A stretch of 64,000 bases of DNA from Protula sp. h YS-2021 (Eukaryota > Annelida > Polychaeta > Sabellida > Serpulidae): positions 17,688,603-17,752,602 of the forward strand of contig OX457027.1 of NCBI GenBank assembly GCA_949752745.1, written 5' to 3'. This document shows positions 8,465-16,407 of this stretch, piece by piece. The notes under the pieces were generated by a model that saw only the letters and a list, made by a program, of their open reading frames with translations, was not told the DNA's origin and ran no database searches. Position numbers and translations under genes: made by a program. Each line of letters begins with the position of its first letter. Within the stretch, counting starts at the first letter, position 1.

Positions 8465-8796
8465 TGACAGACATTACATTGAGACAATATATTGTGCAAA
8501 AGACATATTGTGAAGAAATGTTATTAGCTGTAAAAAAGTTTGCATGTTTAGTATGTCCTGCTTGTCAAAATGAAGAGTGTTCAGAACATACCTGTCATTC
8601 TGCATGTGTCTATACATATTGGAATGAAGCTAAATATTACATTCATTTAGATAAAGTGTTAGATAATGCAAATCAACGCTGTGAAAAATATGGTGTAGAT
8701 GCTATCACATTTGATGAATTAAGTTGTTGGTTAATGTTCATTGAAGATCAATGGACTCCAATTATTCACACCATTGTATCAATACTTGATTTGTAA
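8464..8796 (+). CDS. Small Cys-rich Polinton protein
   Basis: The protein has 110 residues from MTDITLRQY; the ATG at 8464 overlaps the previous stop by one base. The middle holds C-x2-C-x2-C-x4-C-x3-H-x-C-H-x3-C, which should bind zinc. The rest looks helical and includes CWLMF near the C-terminus. No family is recognised. It is followed by several AATAAA signals, so it probably ends the first rightward transcript group. Confidence 0.55.
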   Translation: MTDITLRQYIVQKTYCEEMLLAVKKFACLVCPACQNEECSEHTCHSACVYTYWNEAKYYIHLDKVLDNANQRCEKYGVDAITFDELSCWLMFIEDQWTPIIHTIVSILDL

Positions 8797-8927
8797 GATA
8801 TGTTGATTGAGCTTTTATAAAATTTAAGATATGTTAATAAAATTTAAGATGTGTTGATAAAATGCAAGATATGTTGATAAAATAAAATGCAAGATATGTT
8901 AACAAGTGTTGATCATTTAGTGTTAAC
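8797..8927 (+). repeat. AAGATATGTTGATAAAAT repeats with poly(A) signals
   Basis: Four to five copies of a ~20-bp unit contain AATAAA or ATAAAAT, between the small Cys-rich gene and the integrase. They supply poly(A) signals for the upstream genes; the integrase start follows at 8928. Confidence 0.6.
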
Positions 8928-10031
8928 ATGTCGACGTGGAAAGACTACTTAACCAATATTTACTTTAAACCTGGTCAACCCGGGGCATTTGCTGGTCCTT
9001 ACAAACTATATCACATATTAAAAAAACATGATCAACCAGTCACTCATTCACAAGTGAAGAAATGGTTACAGGATCAAGATGCCTTCAGTTTACTACAACC
9101 TGTAAAATACAGGTTTAAAAGGCAACGTGTCATTACACGTGGAATTGATGACATGTGGGACATTGATTTAGCTGACATGGGAAACATAGCTTCCTATAAT
9201 GATGACACCCACTTTTTATTAGTTGTCATTGATGTGTTTTCCAAATATTTGTGGGTGCAGCCAATGCCTAATAAATCACATACCAGCGTCATAGAAGCCT
9301 TTCAAAAGATTTTTCATGAAACACAACGAAGACCACGAACTCTAAGGTCAGATAAAGGAACTGAATTTAAAAACAGATGGGTAAAAGCATTTTTGAAGAA
9401 GGAGGGAATACATGCCTATACGACAAAGAATGAAACCAAAGCCAACTTTGCTGAGAGAGTCATTCGTACTCTAAAGGGAATGATGTATCGATATTTCCTT
9501 CATAATCAAACGTATCGATATATGGACATCCTTCCAGACTTAGTGTATAATTATAACCATAGACCTCATGGCTCCCTCCCTAATAAGTATGCTCCTGCAG
9601 ATATTCGTAAAGACATAGAATCGAAAGTGTGGAAGTATATGTATGTAGACAAATTGAAATTAAAACCAAAGAAGAAGAAAAAACCCTACAAATTTAAAAT
9701 TGGTGATCAGGTTCGCATTTCTCACATGAAATATGTATTTCAACGGGATTATCATATAAAGTGGACGCAAGAAGTGTTCATTATCACACATCGTTGTAAG
9801 AAGCAAGGAATACACTTGTATCGTGTGAAAGACTTTTTGGATGAAGATATTGACGGACATTTTTATGAAGAAGAACTGCAGAAAGTGACAAAAGATATTG
9901 AATCAGTCTACAGAATTGAAAAGGTCTTGAAAACACGAAAAAGACGAGGTGTTAAAGAATTATTTGTGAAGTGGTTAGGTTGGCCAAAGAAGTTTAACAG
10001 TTGGGTGAAAGAAACAGATATTCGAAAATGA
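8928..10031 (+). CDS. Polinton integrase (retrovirus-type, chromodomain)
   Basis: The protein has 367 residues and catalyses insertion of the linear element with a 6-bp target duplication. The rve core shows the acidic triad: D80 in WDIDLAD, D142 in RSDKGTEF and E176 in NFAERVIR. A basic Lys-rich linker follows (about 243-252), then an SH3-like region (KIGDQVRISH) and a C-terminal chromodomain (about 328-367) with RIEKVL, VKWLGWP and SWV. The N-terminal region has KPGQPGAFAGPYKLY, usual for Polinton integrases. The frame is intact. The stop overlaps the ATPase start (ATGA at 10028-10031). The chromodomain may steer insertion toward marked chromatin; this copy sits in a satellite, which would fit. 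Confidence 0.96.
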   Translation: MSTWKDYLTNIYFKPGQPGAFAGPYKLYHILKKHDQPVTHSQVKKWLQDQDAFSLLQPVKYRFKRQRVITRGIDDMWDIDLADMGNIASYNDDTHFLLVVIDVFSKYLWVQPMPNKSHTSVIEAFQKIFHETQRRPRTLRSDKGTEFKNRWVKAFLKKEGIHAYTTKNETKANFAERVIRTLKGMMYRYFLHNQTYRYMDILPDLVYNYNHRPHGSLPNKYAPADIRKDIESKVWKYMYVDKLKLKPKKKKKPYKFKIGDQVRISHMKYVFQRDYHIKWTQEVFIITHRCKKQGIHLYRVKDFLDEDIDGHFYEEELQKVTKDIESVYRIEKVLKTRKRRGVKELFVKWLGWPKKFNSWVKETDIRK

Positions 10032-10687
10032 AGCATCCATTCACGTGTTTGGTCTCTGGACCTACAGGCAGTGGTAAAACTTCTCTAGTTAGAGAAATTC
10101 TAGAACAAAAGTTAATTAAACCCTCTCCAAAAACCATTTTATGGCTCTATGCAGCAGATCAGCCTTTGTATAAGGGAATGAAAGGTGTGGAATTTTACCA
10201 AGGCATTCCAGATAACATTGAAGAGCGTTTTAACCCGAAAAAACCAAACTTACTCATCATTGATGACTTAATGACCAAATGTCATAGTGATGAACGCATG
10301 ACACGTCTATTTAGTGTTGGCAGCAGTCATCAAAATCTAAGCATTATTTTTATTGTGCATAATTTGTTTCATCATGGTAGAGAAATGCGTAATATTAGTT
10401 TGAATACACATTACATCATTCTGTTTAAAAATCCTAGAGACAGTCAACAAATAAGTACATTAGCGCGACAAATGTATCCTGGAAAATCTCAATTTCTCAT
10501 AGAAGCCTATCAAGATGCTACCAGCAAACCTCACGGCTATTTATTCATTAATTTGAAGCCGAAGACAAATGATCAACTACGTATTCGTACAGGCATTTTA
10601 CCAAAAGATACACATTACGTATATGTTGATAAGGTGGTGTATGAACAAGAACCAAGTCACTTAACCATTCGCAGCCAAGATGTCTAA
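10028..10687 (+). CDS. Genome-packaging ATPase (FtsK/HerA-type)
   Basis: The protein has 219 residues starting MKHPFTCLVS at the ATG overlapping the integrase stop. Walker A is GPTGSGKT at residues 11-18, and Walker B is NLLIIDDL at 74-81. A polar sensor-like stretch (SIIFIVHNLF) follows near residue 115. Length and order, directly after the integrase, match Polinton and adintovirus ATPases, which pump DNA into capsids. The frame is intact, and it overlaps the next gene by 8 bp. Confidence 0.95.
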   Translation: MKHPFTCLVSGPTGSGKTSLVREILEQKLIKPSPKTILWLYAADQPLYKGMKGVEFYQGIPDNIEERFNPKKPNLLIIDDLMTKCHSDERMTRLFSVGSSHQNLSIIFIVHNLFHHGREMRNISLNTHYIILFKNPRDSQQISTLARQMYPGKSQFLIEAYQDATSKPHGYLFINLKPKTNDQLRIRTGILPKDTHYVYVDKVVYEQEPSHLTIRSQDV

Positions 10688-11006
10688 ACGTATTCAAGCG
10701 AATCAACCTTTCCTTCACTTGCTTGCACGCAGCGGGCCTAAACGACGTAAATCCTTACTACAACAAGCTACTAAGGAGGAATTAACTAGCTTGTTTGAAA
10801 TTTGTTTGAATATATTGCGAGGACATTTACCCTTAAGCTCAAAAAGGTATAAGTTATTCAAGCGTGAACGTCATACCCTACGTACACTGGCAAATAAGAA
10901 GATATCACTTCGAAGAAAAAAGAAGTTGGTTAATCAGAAAGGAGGATTTATTGGAGCTATTGCTAAATTTGCATTACCCTTGTTAGCTCAGTTGCTGTTA
11001 AAATGA
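10680..11006 (+). CDS. Small basic Polinton protein with hydrophobic Gly-rich tail
   Basis: The protein has 108 residues. The N-terminal half is helical and leucine-rich with LNILRGHLPL, followed by a very basic stretch (SLRRKKKLVNQKGG) and a hydrophobic tail GGFIGAIAKFALPLLAQLLL. Proteins of this plan are common in Polintons beside the ATPase. The amphipathic or membrane-active tail suggests a virion protein acting on membranes, like the lytic segment of adenovirus protein VI; that comparison is inference. It overlaps both neighbours. Confidence 0.75.
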   Translation: MSKRIQANQPFLHLLARSGPKRRKSLLQQATKEELTSLFEICLNILRGHLPLSSKRYKLFKRERHTLRTLANKKISLRRKKKLVNQKGGFIGAIAKFALPLLAQLLLK

Positions 11007-11596
11007 AACATACTTTGAAAATGGTTCTCATTCCTGAATATGAATATAAAATGTTGTTAGAAAAGAAGGGAAAAGATGTTGAAATCAAAACGAAAGTGAA
11101 TAAACTTTTACGTGGGAAACGAACTCGTGAAAAAGCAATAGAAATGTCTCAAGTGCTTGGACGTCATTTACGAACAATTCAATCACAACAACAACAACGA
11201 CAAAAGTCTGTTACAACATCTAATGCAGAAAAATCAGAAAAGTCCTAACAGTTTCTAAACCATTTTCAACCCATTTATCATGTAAAACTAACACAACTTC
11301 TGGCAGAACTTAAGAAATATGGTACGAGATGGACAGATAAAAATGAACTTGTTTTAAAAACAGGTACTGTCATTACAAATTCTAACATTATTGATTTGTT
11401 GAAAGAAGCGTTGGTTGCTACAAAAAGAAAAGAACGACGAGAACCACCGCGTGGTTGGAAGCAGTTTATTGAGGAAATTGTAGACGCTAATATTCCAAAA
11501 ACTGTTTTTGGCAAAAAGACAACTCGTGAAGATATTACAAAAGAGCAACAACAACGTCAACAAAGATTGTTTCCAGAAGGATGGGAAACTTTTTAA
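11003..11596 (+). pseudogene. Conserved Polinton small-protein gene with in-frame stop
   Basis: The ATG at 11003 overlaps the previous stop (ATGA). Reading is open for 81 codons, basic and Gln-rich at the end, then a TAA occurs at 11246-11248. The same frame stays open for about 115 more codons to 11594-11596, with no new ATG. The downstream part has the conserved-looking pieces NIIDLLKEAL, PPRGWKQFIEEI and NIPKTVFG, which I associate with a Polinton virion-region protein of unknown function. The gene therefore looks like one of about 197 codons broken by a nonsense change. Stop readthrough, or translation of the first 81 codons alone, are alternatives. Confidence 0.7.
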
Positions 11597-11790
11597 CATG
11601 GATTAAAGAGCTATGGTGTTGTTGTTGTAAAGAAAATGGAAATAAAAATACTATTCCTGTAAAAATTAGGTGTGTTAGTGCTTGTTGTCAGGGAGAAGTA
11701 GTAGATACCAATTTAGATCATGTAGATAGCAATTTAGACAATAATGTAGACAGCAATGTAGAAAGTGAGGATGAAGAGTGTCAAACATGA
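11581..11790 (+). CDS. Small probably dual-acylated membrane protein
   Basis: The protein has 69 residues beginning MGNFLTWIKELWCCCCKENG. Gly2 with Thr6 fits the N-myristoylation rule (M-G-x3-S/T), and four adjacent cysteines at 13-16 are good palmitoylation sites. The C-terminal half is acidic, with DTNLDHVDSNLDN-type repeats. It starts inside the end of the previous gene (16-bp overlap). Small myristoylated membrane proteins occur in several large DNA viruses. I know of no named Polinton family for this one, so the function is inferred only from the acylation signals. Confidence 0.7.
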   Translation: MGNFLTWIKELWCCCCKENGNKNTIPVKIRCVSACCQGEVVDTNLDHVDSNLDNNVDSNVESEDEECQT

Positions 11791-11844
11791 AGTAATGTAT
11801 ATACACATCTAGTCTATCTACATCACATAAACGATTTAGCTGTC

Positions 11845-12609
11845 ATGGAGTCAACAAGTTTTTACATTACTTTACCCAGCAATGCTAGTATGAACTATTA
11901 TCCCAACAACAAGACTTCGAATTATCAAATTCGTATGCCTCGAACCATCTATCTGAACGGAAAATATGAAGTGGCATTAGCTGAAATTCAATATCCACAT
12001 ACATGGACAACCATGAGACATGGAATGGACTATTCTATTCAGTATCGACAACAACCACTGAATAATATTGTTCTTGACACAATCAATATTCCTTATGGTT
12101 ACTACAGATCCATACAAGAAATATGTCATGCAGTTAATGAAGAAGCAACTAATTCTATGAAAGATGACCTTAAAGAAGGTATTCGGATAAAGTATGATAA
12201 AATTAGACGACGCGTTTTTCTATATCTAAATTATGGCTTTGAAGTGTCATTCTCCACTGGATTAGCTGAGATTTTAGGATTTATCCCAAATCAATGGTAT
12301 ACTGAAACGTGTACAGCTGAATATAAAGCTGATGTGAAACAGGGGTTTTATACACTTTATGTGTACTGTAGTATTTGCGAGCCACAAGTTCTTGGTGATT
12401 ATTATGTTCCTTTGCTACGTTCTGTTGCAATACAAGGACATGATGGAGACATTATCATGAAAACTTATGGAGAACCTCATTATGTTCCTGTAAACACATC
12501 CAAATTTGACGTGATAGAAATGAATATTAAGAATGACACAGACCATAATGTTCCATTTCAAACTGGGAAGGTGATCTGTAAACTTCATTTTCGACCAAAA
12601 GCATTATGA
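11845..12609 (+). CDS. Minor capsid (penton-type) protein
   Basis: The protein has 254 residues starting MESTSFYITLPSNASMNYYP. The opening (FYITLPSNAS...YPNN...Y-I-MP) and the predominance of beta-strands match the single jelly-roll minor capsid protein of Polintons, which forms capsid vertices. It sits in the usual place before the core protein and major capsid genes. The frame is intact. A TATA-like GTATATAC at 11797 may serve as a late promoter. The stop overlaps the next ATG (ATGA at 12606-12609). Confidence 0.88.
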   Translation: MESTSFYITLPSNASMNYYPNNKTSNYQIRMPRTIYLNGKYEVALAEIQYPHTWTTMRHGMDYSIQYRQQPLNNIVLDTINIPYGYYRSIQEICHAVNEEATNSMKDDLKEGIRIKYDKIRRRVFLYLNYGFEVSFSTGLAEILGFIPNQWYTETCTAEYKADVKQGFYTLYVYCSICEPQVLGDYYVPLLRSVAIQGHDGDIIMKTYGEPHYVPVNTSKFDVIEMNIKNDTDHNVPFQTGKVICKLHFRPKAL

Positions 12610-12962
12610 AAGCATACACACACAATCCATCTATATATCACAACCATTTTCTTCGTCAAGTGGGTGGAGAATTACCAGGATTTAAAGGAGCGCGAATACA
12701 ATATGGAGATGGTATTGGTTCAATACTGGGATCATTGGCTCGAAAAGCTATTCCACTGCTTAAGACAGGGGCTAAAATCGTTGCACCACATCTTAAAAGG
12801 GCTGCAAAAGATATCGCGAAAGATGTTACAGGTCGAGTAGCACAACGTATGTTTGGTGGTGGGTTACGAGGACAAAAGAGACCGAAACGAGCAAAACGTG
12901 TCAGAAGGCGAAAGGCAGCTAAACGGATAACATCAAAAAAACATAAGAAAGATATTTTTTAA
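12606..12962 (+). CDS. Basic virion core protein (adenovirus pX/pVI-like)
   Basis: The protein has 118 residues. A typical motif GGELPGFKGARIQYGDGIGS (about 24-43) is followed by an amphipathic helix (LARKAIPLLKTGAKIV) and a very basic tail (KRPKRAKRVRRRKAAKR). This Gly-rich motif plus Arg/Lys tail is the hallmark of a Polinton/adintovirus core protein between the minor and major capsid genes. It probably binds packaged DNA or disrupts membranes. The stop is directly before the major capsid start. Confidence 0.85.
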   Translation: MKAYTHNPSIYHNHFLRQVGGELPGFKGARIQYGDGIGSILGSLARKAIPLLKTGAKIVAPHLKRAAKDIAKDVTGRVAQRMFGGGLRGQKRPKRAKRVRRRKAAKRITSKKHKKDIF

Positions 12963-12964
12963 TC

Positions 12965-14339
12965 ATGTCTTTAATTCATAATCATTCTTGTGAATGTAGC
13001 CTTTCTCCATTAGAATGGTTTCACATACCACCAACGCAAACTGCTGTAGAAAAAAGTTATAATGTAGACTATCAACCAATGACTACCATTAGAGAGGGTG
13101 CTCCAATAGAATTCTACATTCCTGCGAGTACAGAAGAATATCTAGATTTAAAGAACAGTAAACTCCATATTGTATGTCGCATTGTCAAGGCTGATGGAAC
13201 ACTGTGTGGTGTAGATGATAACGTGTCATGTATCAATGATTTGTTTAATGGGTTATGGTCTAATATTGAATTATTTCTAAATGATCGTTTGATATCACAT
13301 AGTAACAATACCCATGGTTATACTAGCATCATATCTCATCTCATTCATGACTCGGAAGAAAGTCTCCATTCTGAGCGCTCTATGCGTCTCATCTTTAAAG
13401 ATACTGCCGGGTCAATGAATACTTATGAGGTGAAAAGACCTAATCATGAAAGATATGTATCAGGTTTTCATGTAAATATTGAAGGTGGTGATATAGCTGA
13501 AACAGGAAATAATGGTTTACATAATCGCTATTTGTATACACGTCTAAGCCGTGAGTTTGCGCTTACAGGTGGTTTAAGGGTAGATTTGTTTGAGCAGGAT
13601 CGTTATCTTCCCAATGGTGTTAGTATGAAATTACGTTTACATAGACAAAAAGATGGATATGTATTAATGGCTGCAAATAATGGTTTTAAAGTAGAAGTGA
13701 GAGAAGCGTTTTTAACCATTCGCAAAGTGAGGGTTAATCCAGGTATTCAGTTGGGACATGCAGATGCATTGATGAAAAGTCCTGCTAAGTTTATTGTTAA
13801 TAGAAAAGAATGTAAAGTTTTAGCTATTCCAACTGGATTTCAATCTTTTGTGAAAGATAGCATCTTTTTAGGCCAATTACCAAAACGTATTGTCATTGGA
13901 ATGGTTCATAATGAATCCTTTGCTGGAACAGTATTGAGAAATCCATACAATTTTGAACATTTTAATCTTAACTTTATGCAGCTTTACTCTGATGGTGAAC
14001 CAGTCCTATCCAAACCTCTCAAGCTTGATATAAATCAAGGCAAATATCTTGATGCTTTTGAAACTCTTTACAAATCTTTTGATAGATTGGATGGCGAGAA
14101 AAGTTCCATTATAAAACGGGAAGATTGGCCCAGAGGTTATTCGTTGTTTTTCTTTTGACTTAACACCTGATTATGATGGTGCTGATCATTATGCCCTTAT
14201 CAAACATGGGAATTTGAGACTAGAAATGAATTTTGCTGGTGCCTTGCAAAATACAGTCAATGTTATAGTGTATGCTGAGTTTGATAACATTGTTGAAATA
14301 AGTGCAAATCGTAGCATTCAATTCGACTACCAGTCATGA
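12965..14339 (+). pseudogene. Major capsid protein gene with a C-terminal frameshift
   Basis: The gene encodes a double jelly-roll major capsid protein. The start (LSPLEWFHIPPTQTAVEKS, then P-EFYIPAS--YLDL) is typical of the Polinton/adintovirus hexon-like protein. The first frame runs 397 codons to a stop at 14158. Near 14147-14156, in a T-rich run, the family-typical continuation (a D-L-T-P-D motif within the last strand) lies in another frame and stays open to 14339, where its TGA overlaps the protease ATG. The first frame lacks the last ~60 residues, which should form strands of the second jelly roll, so capsid assembly would fail unless the slip is bypassed. A single-base gain (real, or an assembly error in the homopolymer) is simplest. 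Confidence 0.85.
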
Positions 14340-14773
14340 ACACGAAGCAGATAGAAGCCATCCTATCCCATGATGCCACGACAAAAGACTTGTTTCAAGG
14401 TGTGTTTGCCATGGACCAGTTACCATCTTTACAACGCGGTGCCTATGTCATCAACACAGACGATCATGATGAGCCAGGAGAGCATTGGGTGGCAGTATAT
14501 TATGACGAAGACCCTGCAGAATATTTTGACTCTTATGGACTTTTACCTATAGACAGTCGTTTGAATAAGTTTTTAAAGTTTAATTTCATTTATAATTCAG
14601 TTCCATTACAAACACCGATATCCTCTACATGTGGATTTTATTGTATATATTATATAATTCAAAGAGCTCGAGGACATAGTCCTTTTGAAATCATTGATGT
14701 ATTAAGAAGAAGTGATGGTGATTTTGTTGTAAAGGATTTTGTATATAGACATTATAAACCATTATTTTATTGA
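14336..14773 (+). CDS. Adenain-like maturation cysteine protease
   Basis: The protein has 145 residues. The C5-type catalytic set is visible: His50 in GEHWVAVYYD, Asp65 in EYFDSYG, Gln92 in LQTPISSTCG and Cys99 in the same motif followed by FYCIYYI. Order and spacing match adenovirus adenain and Polinton PRO, which cleaves capsid and core precursors. It is somewhat shorter than adenain (about 200 residues) but normal for Polintons. The start overlaps the shifted end of the major capsid frame. AATAAA follows at 14840. Confidence 0.93.
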   Translation: MNTKQIEAILSHDATTKDLFQGVFAMDQLPSLQRGAYVINTDDHDEPGEHWVAVYYDEDPAEYFDSYGLLPIDSRLNKFLKFNFIYNSVPLQTPISSTCGFYCIYYIIQRARGHSPFEIIDVLRRSDGDFVVKDFVYRHYKPLFY

Positions 14774-14839
14774 TGTTGTATTAGTTAAGTTGCATTAGTT
14801 AAGTTGTTGGTAATTGTGAATTGTATTATGAATATTGTA

Positions 14840-14880
14840 AATAAACAAGACAGTTTTATACAACATTCTTTTTTTTTATT
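14840..14880. terminator. Convergent poly(A) signals
   Basis: AATAAA at 14840-14845 on the plus strand ends the capsid transcripts. TTTATT at 14875-14880 (AATAAA on the minus strand) lies below the last leftward gene. Only about 150 bp separate the two gene groups. Confidence 0.75.
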
Positions 14881-14925
14881 GTGTTATACATTATTTACAT
14901 TTCACAATTATTTCACATTAAGCTT

Positions 14926-15306
14926 TTATGTTACAAATACATTCAATACATCAATAAACACATGCCATTCATACCAATCTAAATTAATATATGTATCATA
15001 GACATTACATCCACGTTTGTAAATGTTATGAAAACTAGCATAACACTGTCCATTACCAAACTTTATTATTTTAACATCTTTGTGTTCAGACAGTTTCAGT
15101 TCATATCCATGATCATTCATGTCAATGTTCATCACCATAACACACATGGGATGTGTCAGTTCAATGGACTTGGTGCCTCGCATGAGTTGCACTCCTTCCT
15201 CTTTGAATTCAAGCGTCAGGTTCTTTCCAATCCAATGCTTGTAACAGAGCGTGCCATTCCACTGTGTTGAGGGTGATGTAGTCGTAGCATTTTGTAAGCT
15301 CGTCAT
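14926..15306 (-). CDS. PC4-like cassette protein (paralogue 4)
   Basis: The protein has 126 residues from MTSLQNATTT. It has two beta-rich cassettes: LTLEFKEEGVQLM...IELTHP, then HGYELKLSEH...YINLDWYEWHVFIDVL. The second matches the pattern shared with 15550, 15976 and 7492 (G-F/Y-x-L-x-L, strands with a central tyrosine, Y-I-x-L-x-x-x-E-W-x-x-L). Its N-terminal ~30 codons overlap the 3' end of the 15550 gene in another frame. The function is unknown; nucleic-acid binding is inferred. Confidence 0.6.
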   Translation of the reverse strand: MTSLQNATTTSPSTQWNGTLCYKHWIGKNLTLEFKEEGVQLMRGTKSIELTHPMCVMVMNIDMNDHGYELKLSEHKDVKIIKFGNGQCYASFHNIYKRGCNVYDTYINLDWYEWHVFIDVLNVFVT

Positions 15307-15550
15307 ATTGGCGAAATCGTACAAACACGTCTAAATAGTTCTCAGTCACACGCACTTCTAAATCCTCTGAGAGTTTCAGGAGAAAGCCAGGTATCCTCAG
15401 CTTCTCTAGATGGTCTTTCAACACAGACTGTTCGTCAGTTGATAGAATGATATACTTTCCAAAATGTTTTAGCACGATGTCATCATATACGTTTCTCAGA
15501 TATGAGAATCCATGCGTAATGGGTTCATATTCCGATAAAAAGTCTTCCAT
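15209..15550 (-). CDS. PC4-like cassette protein (paralogue 3)
   Basis: The protein has 113 residues from MEDFLSEYEP. The first cassette is KYIILSTDEQSVLKDHLEKL. The second runs PGFLLKLSED through VFVRFRQYDE to YITLNTVEWHALLQAL, matching its neighbours. No signal peptide or membrane segment. It sits in a row of four leftward small genes downstream of the polymerase. Similarity to PC4 lies in the strand-strand-strand-helix order and the W-containing helix; sequence identity is low. Confidence 0.6.
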   Translation of the reverse strand: MEDFLSEYEPITHGFSYLRNVYDDIVLKHFGKYIILSTDEQSVLKDHLEKLRIPGFLLKLSEDLEVRVTENYLDVFVRFRQYDELTKCYDYITLNTVEWHALLQALDWKEPDA

Positions 15551-15604
15551 CTCGTTCAACAGTCAGATGAACTATGAGCTGTCTCCTTGTCTGCAAAGAC
15601 GTTT

Positions 15605-15976
15605 TTATGCTCGCAAGATGGTGAAGAGTGGATGTTGTATCACTTCTAGGAATCGTAAGACTGCGCGCCAGTTCTTGATATCAAAGATGATCAAATCTGT
15701 ATATGGTGTATCTGGCACAACTCCCTTATAATCCTCTGGATAATCCTGTAAAAGATTTCTACAGATTTCTACACGTATGTTAGAATCATATTCAGCCACC
15801 GTCACTTCCACTTTATTTTCAAGTCTACGTTTAAACCCATGTTCAAGTGGTATGTTTTTAAAGTCTTTCCACACTTCAGGTTTAAACCGATGATAACTTC
15901 TCTGAGAATCTAGTATCACTTCATTCCTATCATTTACAGTAAGGTAAGCACCACCGTTCAGCATGAGTGCATTCAT
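15605..15976 (-). CDS. PC4-like cassette protein (paralogue 2)
   Basis: The protein has 123 residues from MNALMLNGGAYLTV. Cassette one is YLTVNDRNEVILDS...HRFKPEVWKDF. Cassette two is HGFKRRLENKVEVTVAEYDS...DLIIFDIKNWRAVLRFL. The layout equals that of the proteins at 15550 and 7492, which argues for one duplicated family. The start lies 12 bp below the stop of the PC4 gene at 15989. Confidence 0.6.
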   Translation of the reverse strand: MNALMLNGGAYLTVNDRNEVILDSQRSYHRFKPEVWKDFKNIPLEHGFKRRLENKVEVTVAEYDSNIRVEICRNLLQDYPEDYKGVVPDTPYTDLIIFDIKNWRAVLRFLEVIQHPLFTILRA

Positions 15977-15988
15977 GTTTTTACCTTG

Positions 15989-16345
15989 TTATGAGCCACC
16001 TTCTTGTCTGCGAAGCCTTTTATCCACTTCTTTCACCTGCTTCTTCAACATTTTCCATTCAGGTATTGTCAGCAAGATACCCTTTTTCGTTGGACGGTTT
16101 TTTCCAGTCCCCTCATCTCTCAGGTACTTGCGAATGTTTACCACTCCTTCATTGCTTTGTTTCATAATCTTGATATACTTTCCATTTCCTAGAGAAAGCA
16201 TTCCATCCCACGACTGTGGTGTTGGTGCTGTCTCCACTTTCAATTTCTTGATGGTAGTGGTAGGATTTTTCACTTTTAAGTCTTTAACTGCATCTGCAAG
16301 AGTATCCATATCAGTTGTAGATCTCTTACGACTTTCACGTTCCAT
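15989..16345 (-). CDS. PC4 (transcriptional coactivator p15)-like protein
   Basis: The protein has 118 residues. After a charged ~50-residue N-terminus, residues about 50-112 follow the PC4/p15 C-terminal domain: LGNGKYIKIM (strand), VVNIRKYLRDEGTG (strand and turn), NRPTKKGILLTIPEWKMLKK (Gly, strand, then W at the helix start) and VKEVDKRLRR. Family PC4 proteins bind single-stranded DNA as dimers and act in transcription and replication. In this element it lies directly downstream of DNA polymerase B, so single-strand binding in protein-primed replication is a reasonable inference. It has its own TATA box, overlapping the polymerase stop. Confidence 0.78.
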   Translation of the reverse strand: MERESRKRSTTDMDTLADAVKDLKVKNPTTTIKKLKVETAPTPQSWDGMLSLGNGKYIKIMKQSNEGVVNIRKYLRDEGTGKNRPTKKGILLTIPEWKMLKKQVKEVDKRLRRQEGGS

Positions 16346-16399
16346 GTTAACGCTTCAATGTTCACACCTCAAATAACTCTTCCGTTGGAGGACCTCCCC

Positions 16400-16407
16400 C
16401 TTTTATA
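16400..16407 (-). promoter_or_regulatory. TATA box overlapping the polymerase stop codon
   Basis: On the minus strand TATAAAAGGGGG covers the TAA stop (16405-16403) of the polymerase. It lies 55 nt before the PC4-like ATG at 16345. The same TATAAAAGGGGG occurs before the polymerase itself at 20532-20521. Confidence 0.7.

Noticed and set aside
14140..14160. Programmed frameshift in the capsid gene
   Set aside because: A T-rich run is present, but no clear slippery heptamer plus downstream structure. A one-base gain explains it more simply, so it is reported as a lesion.
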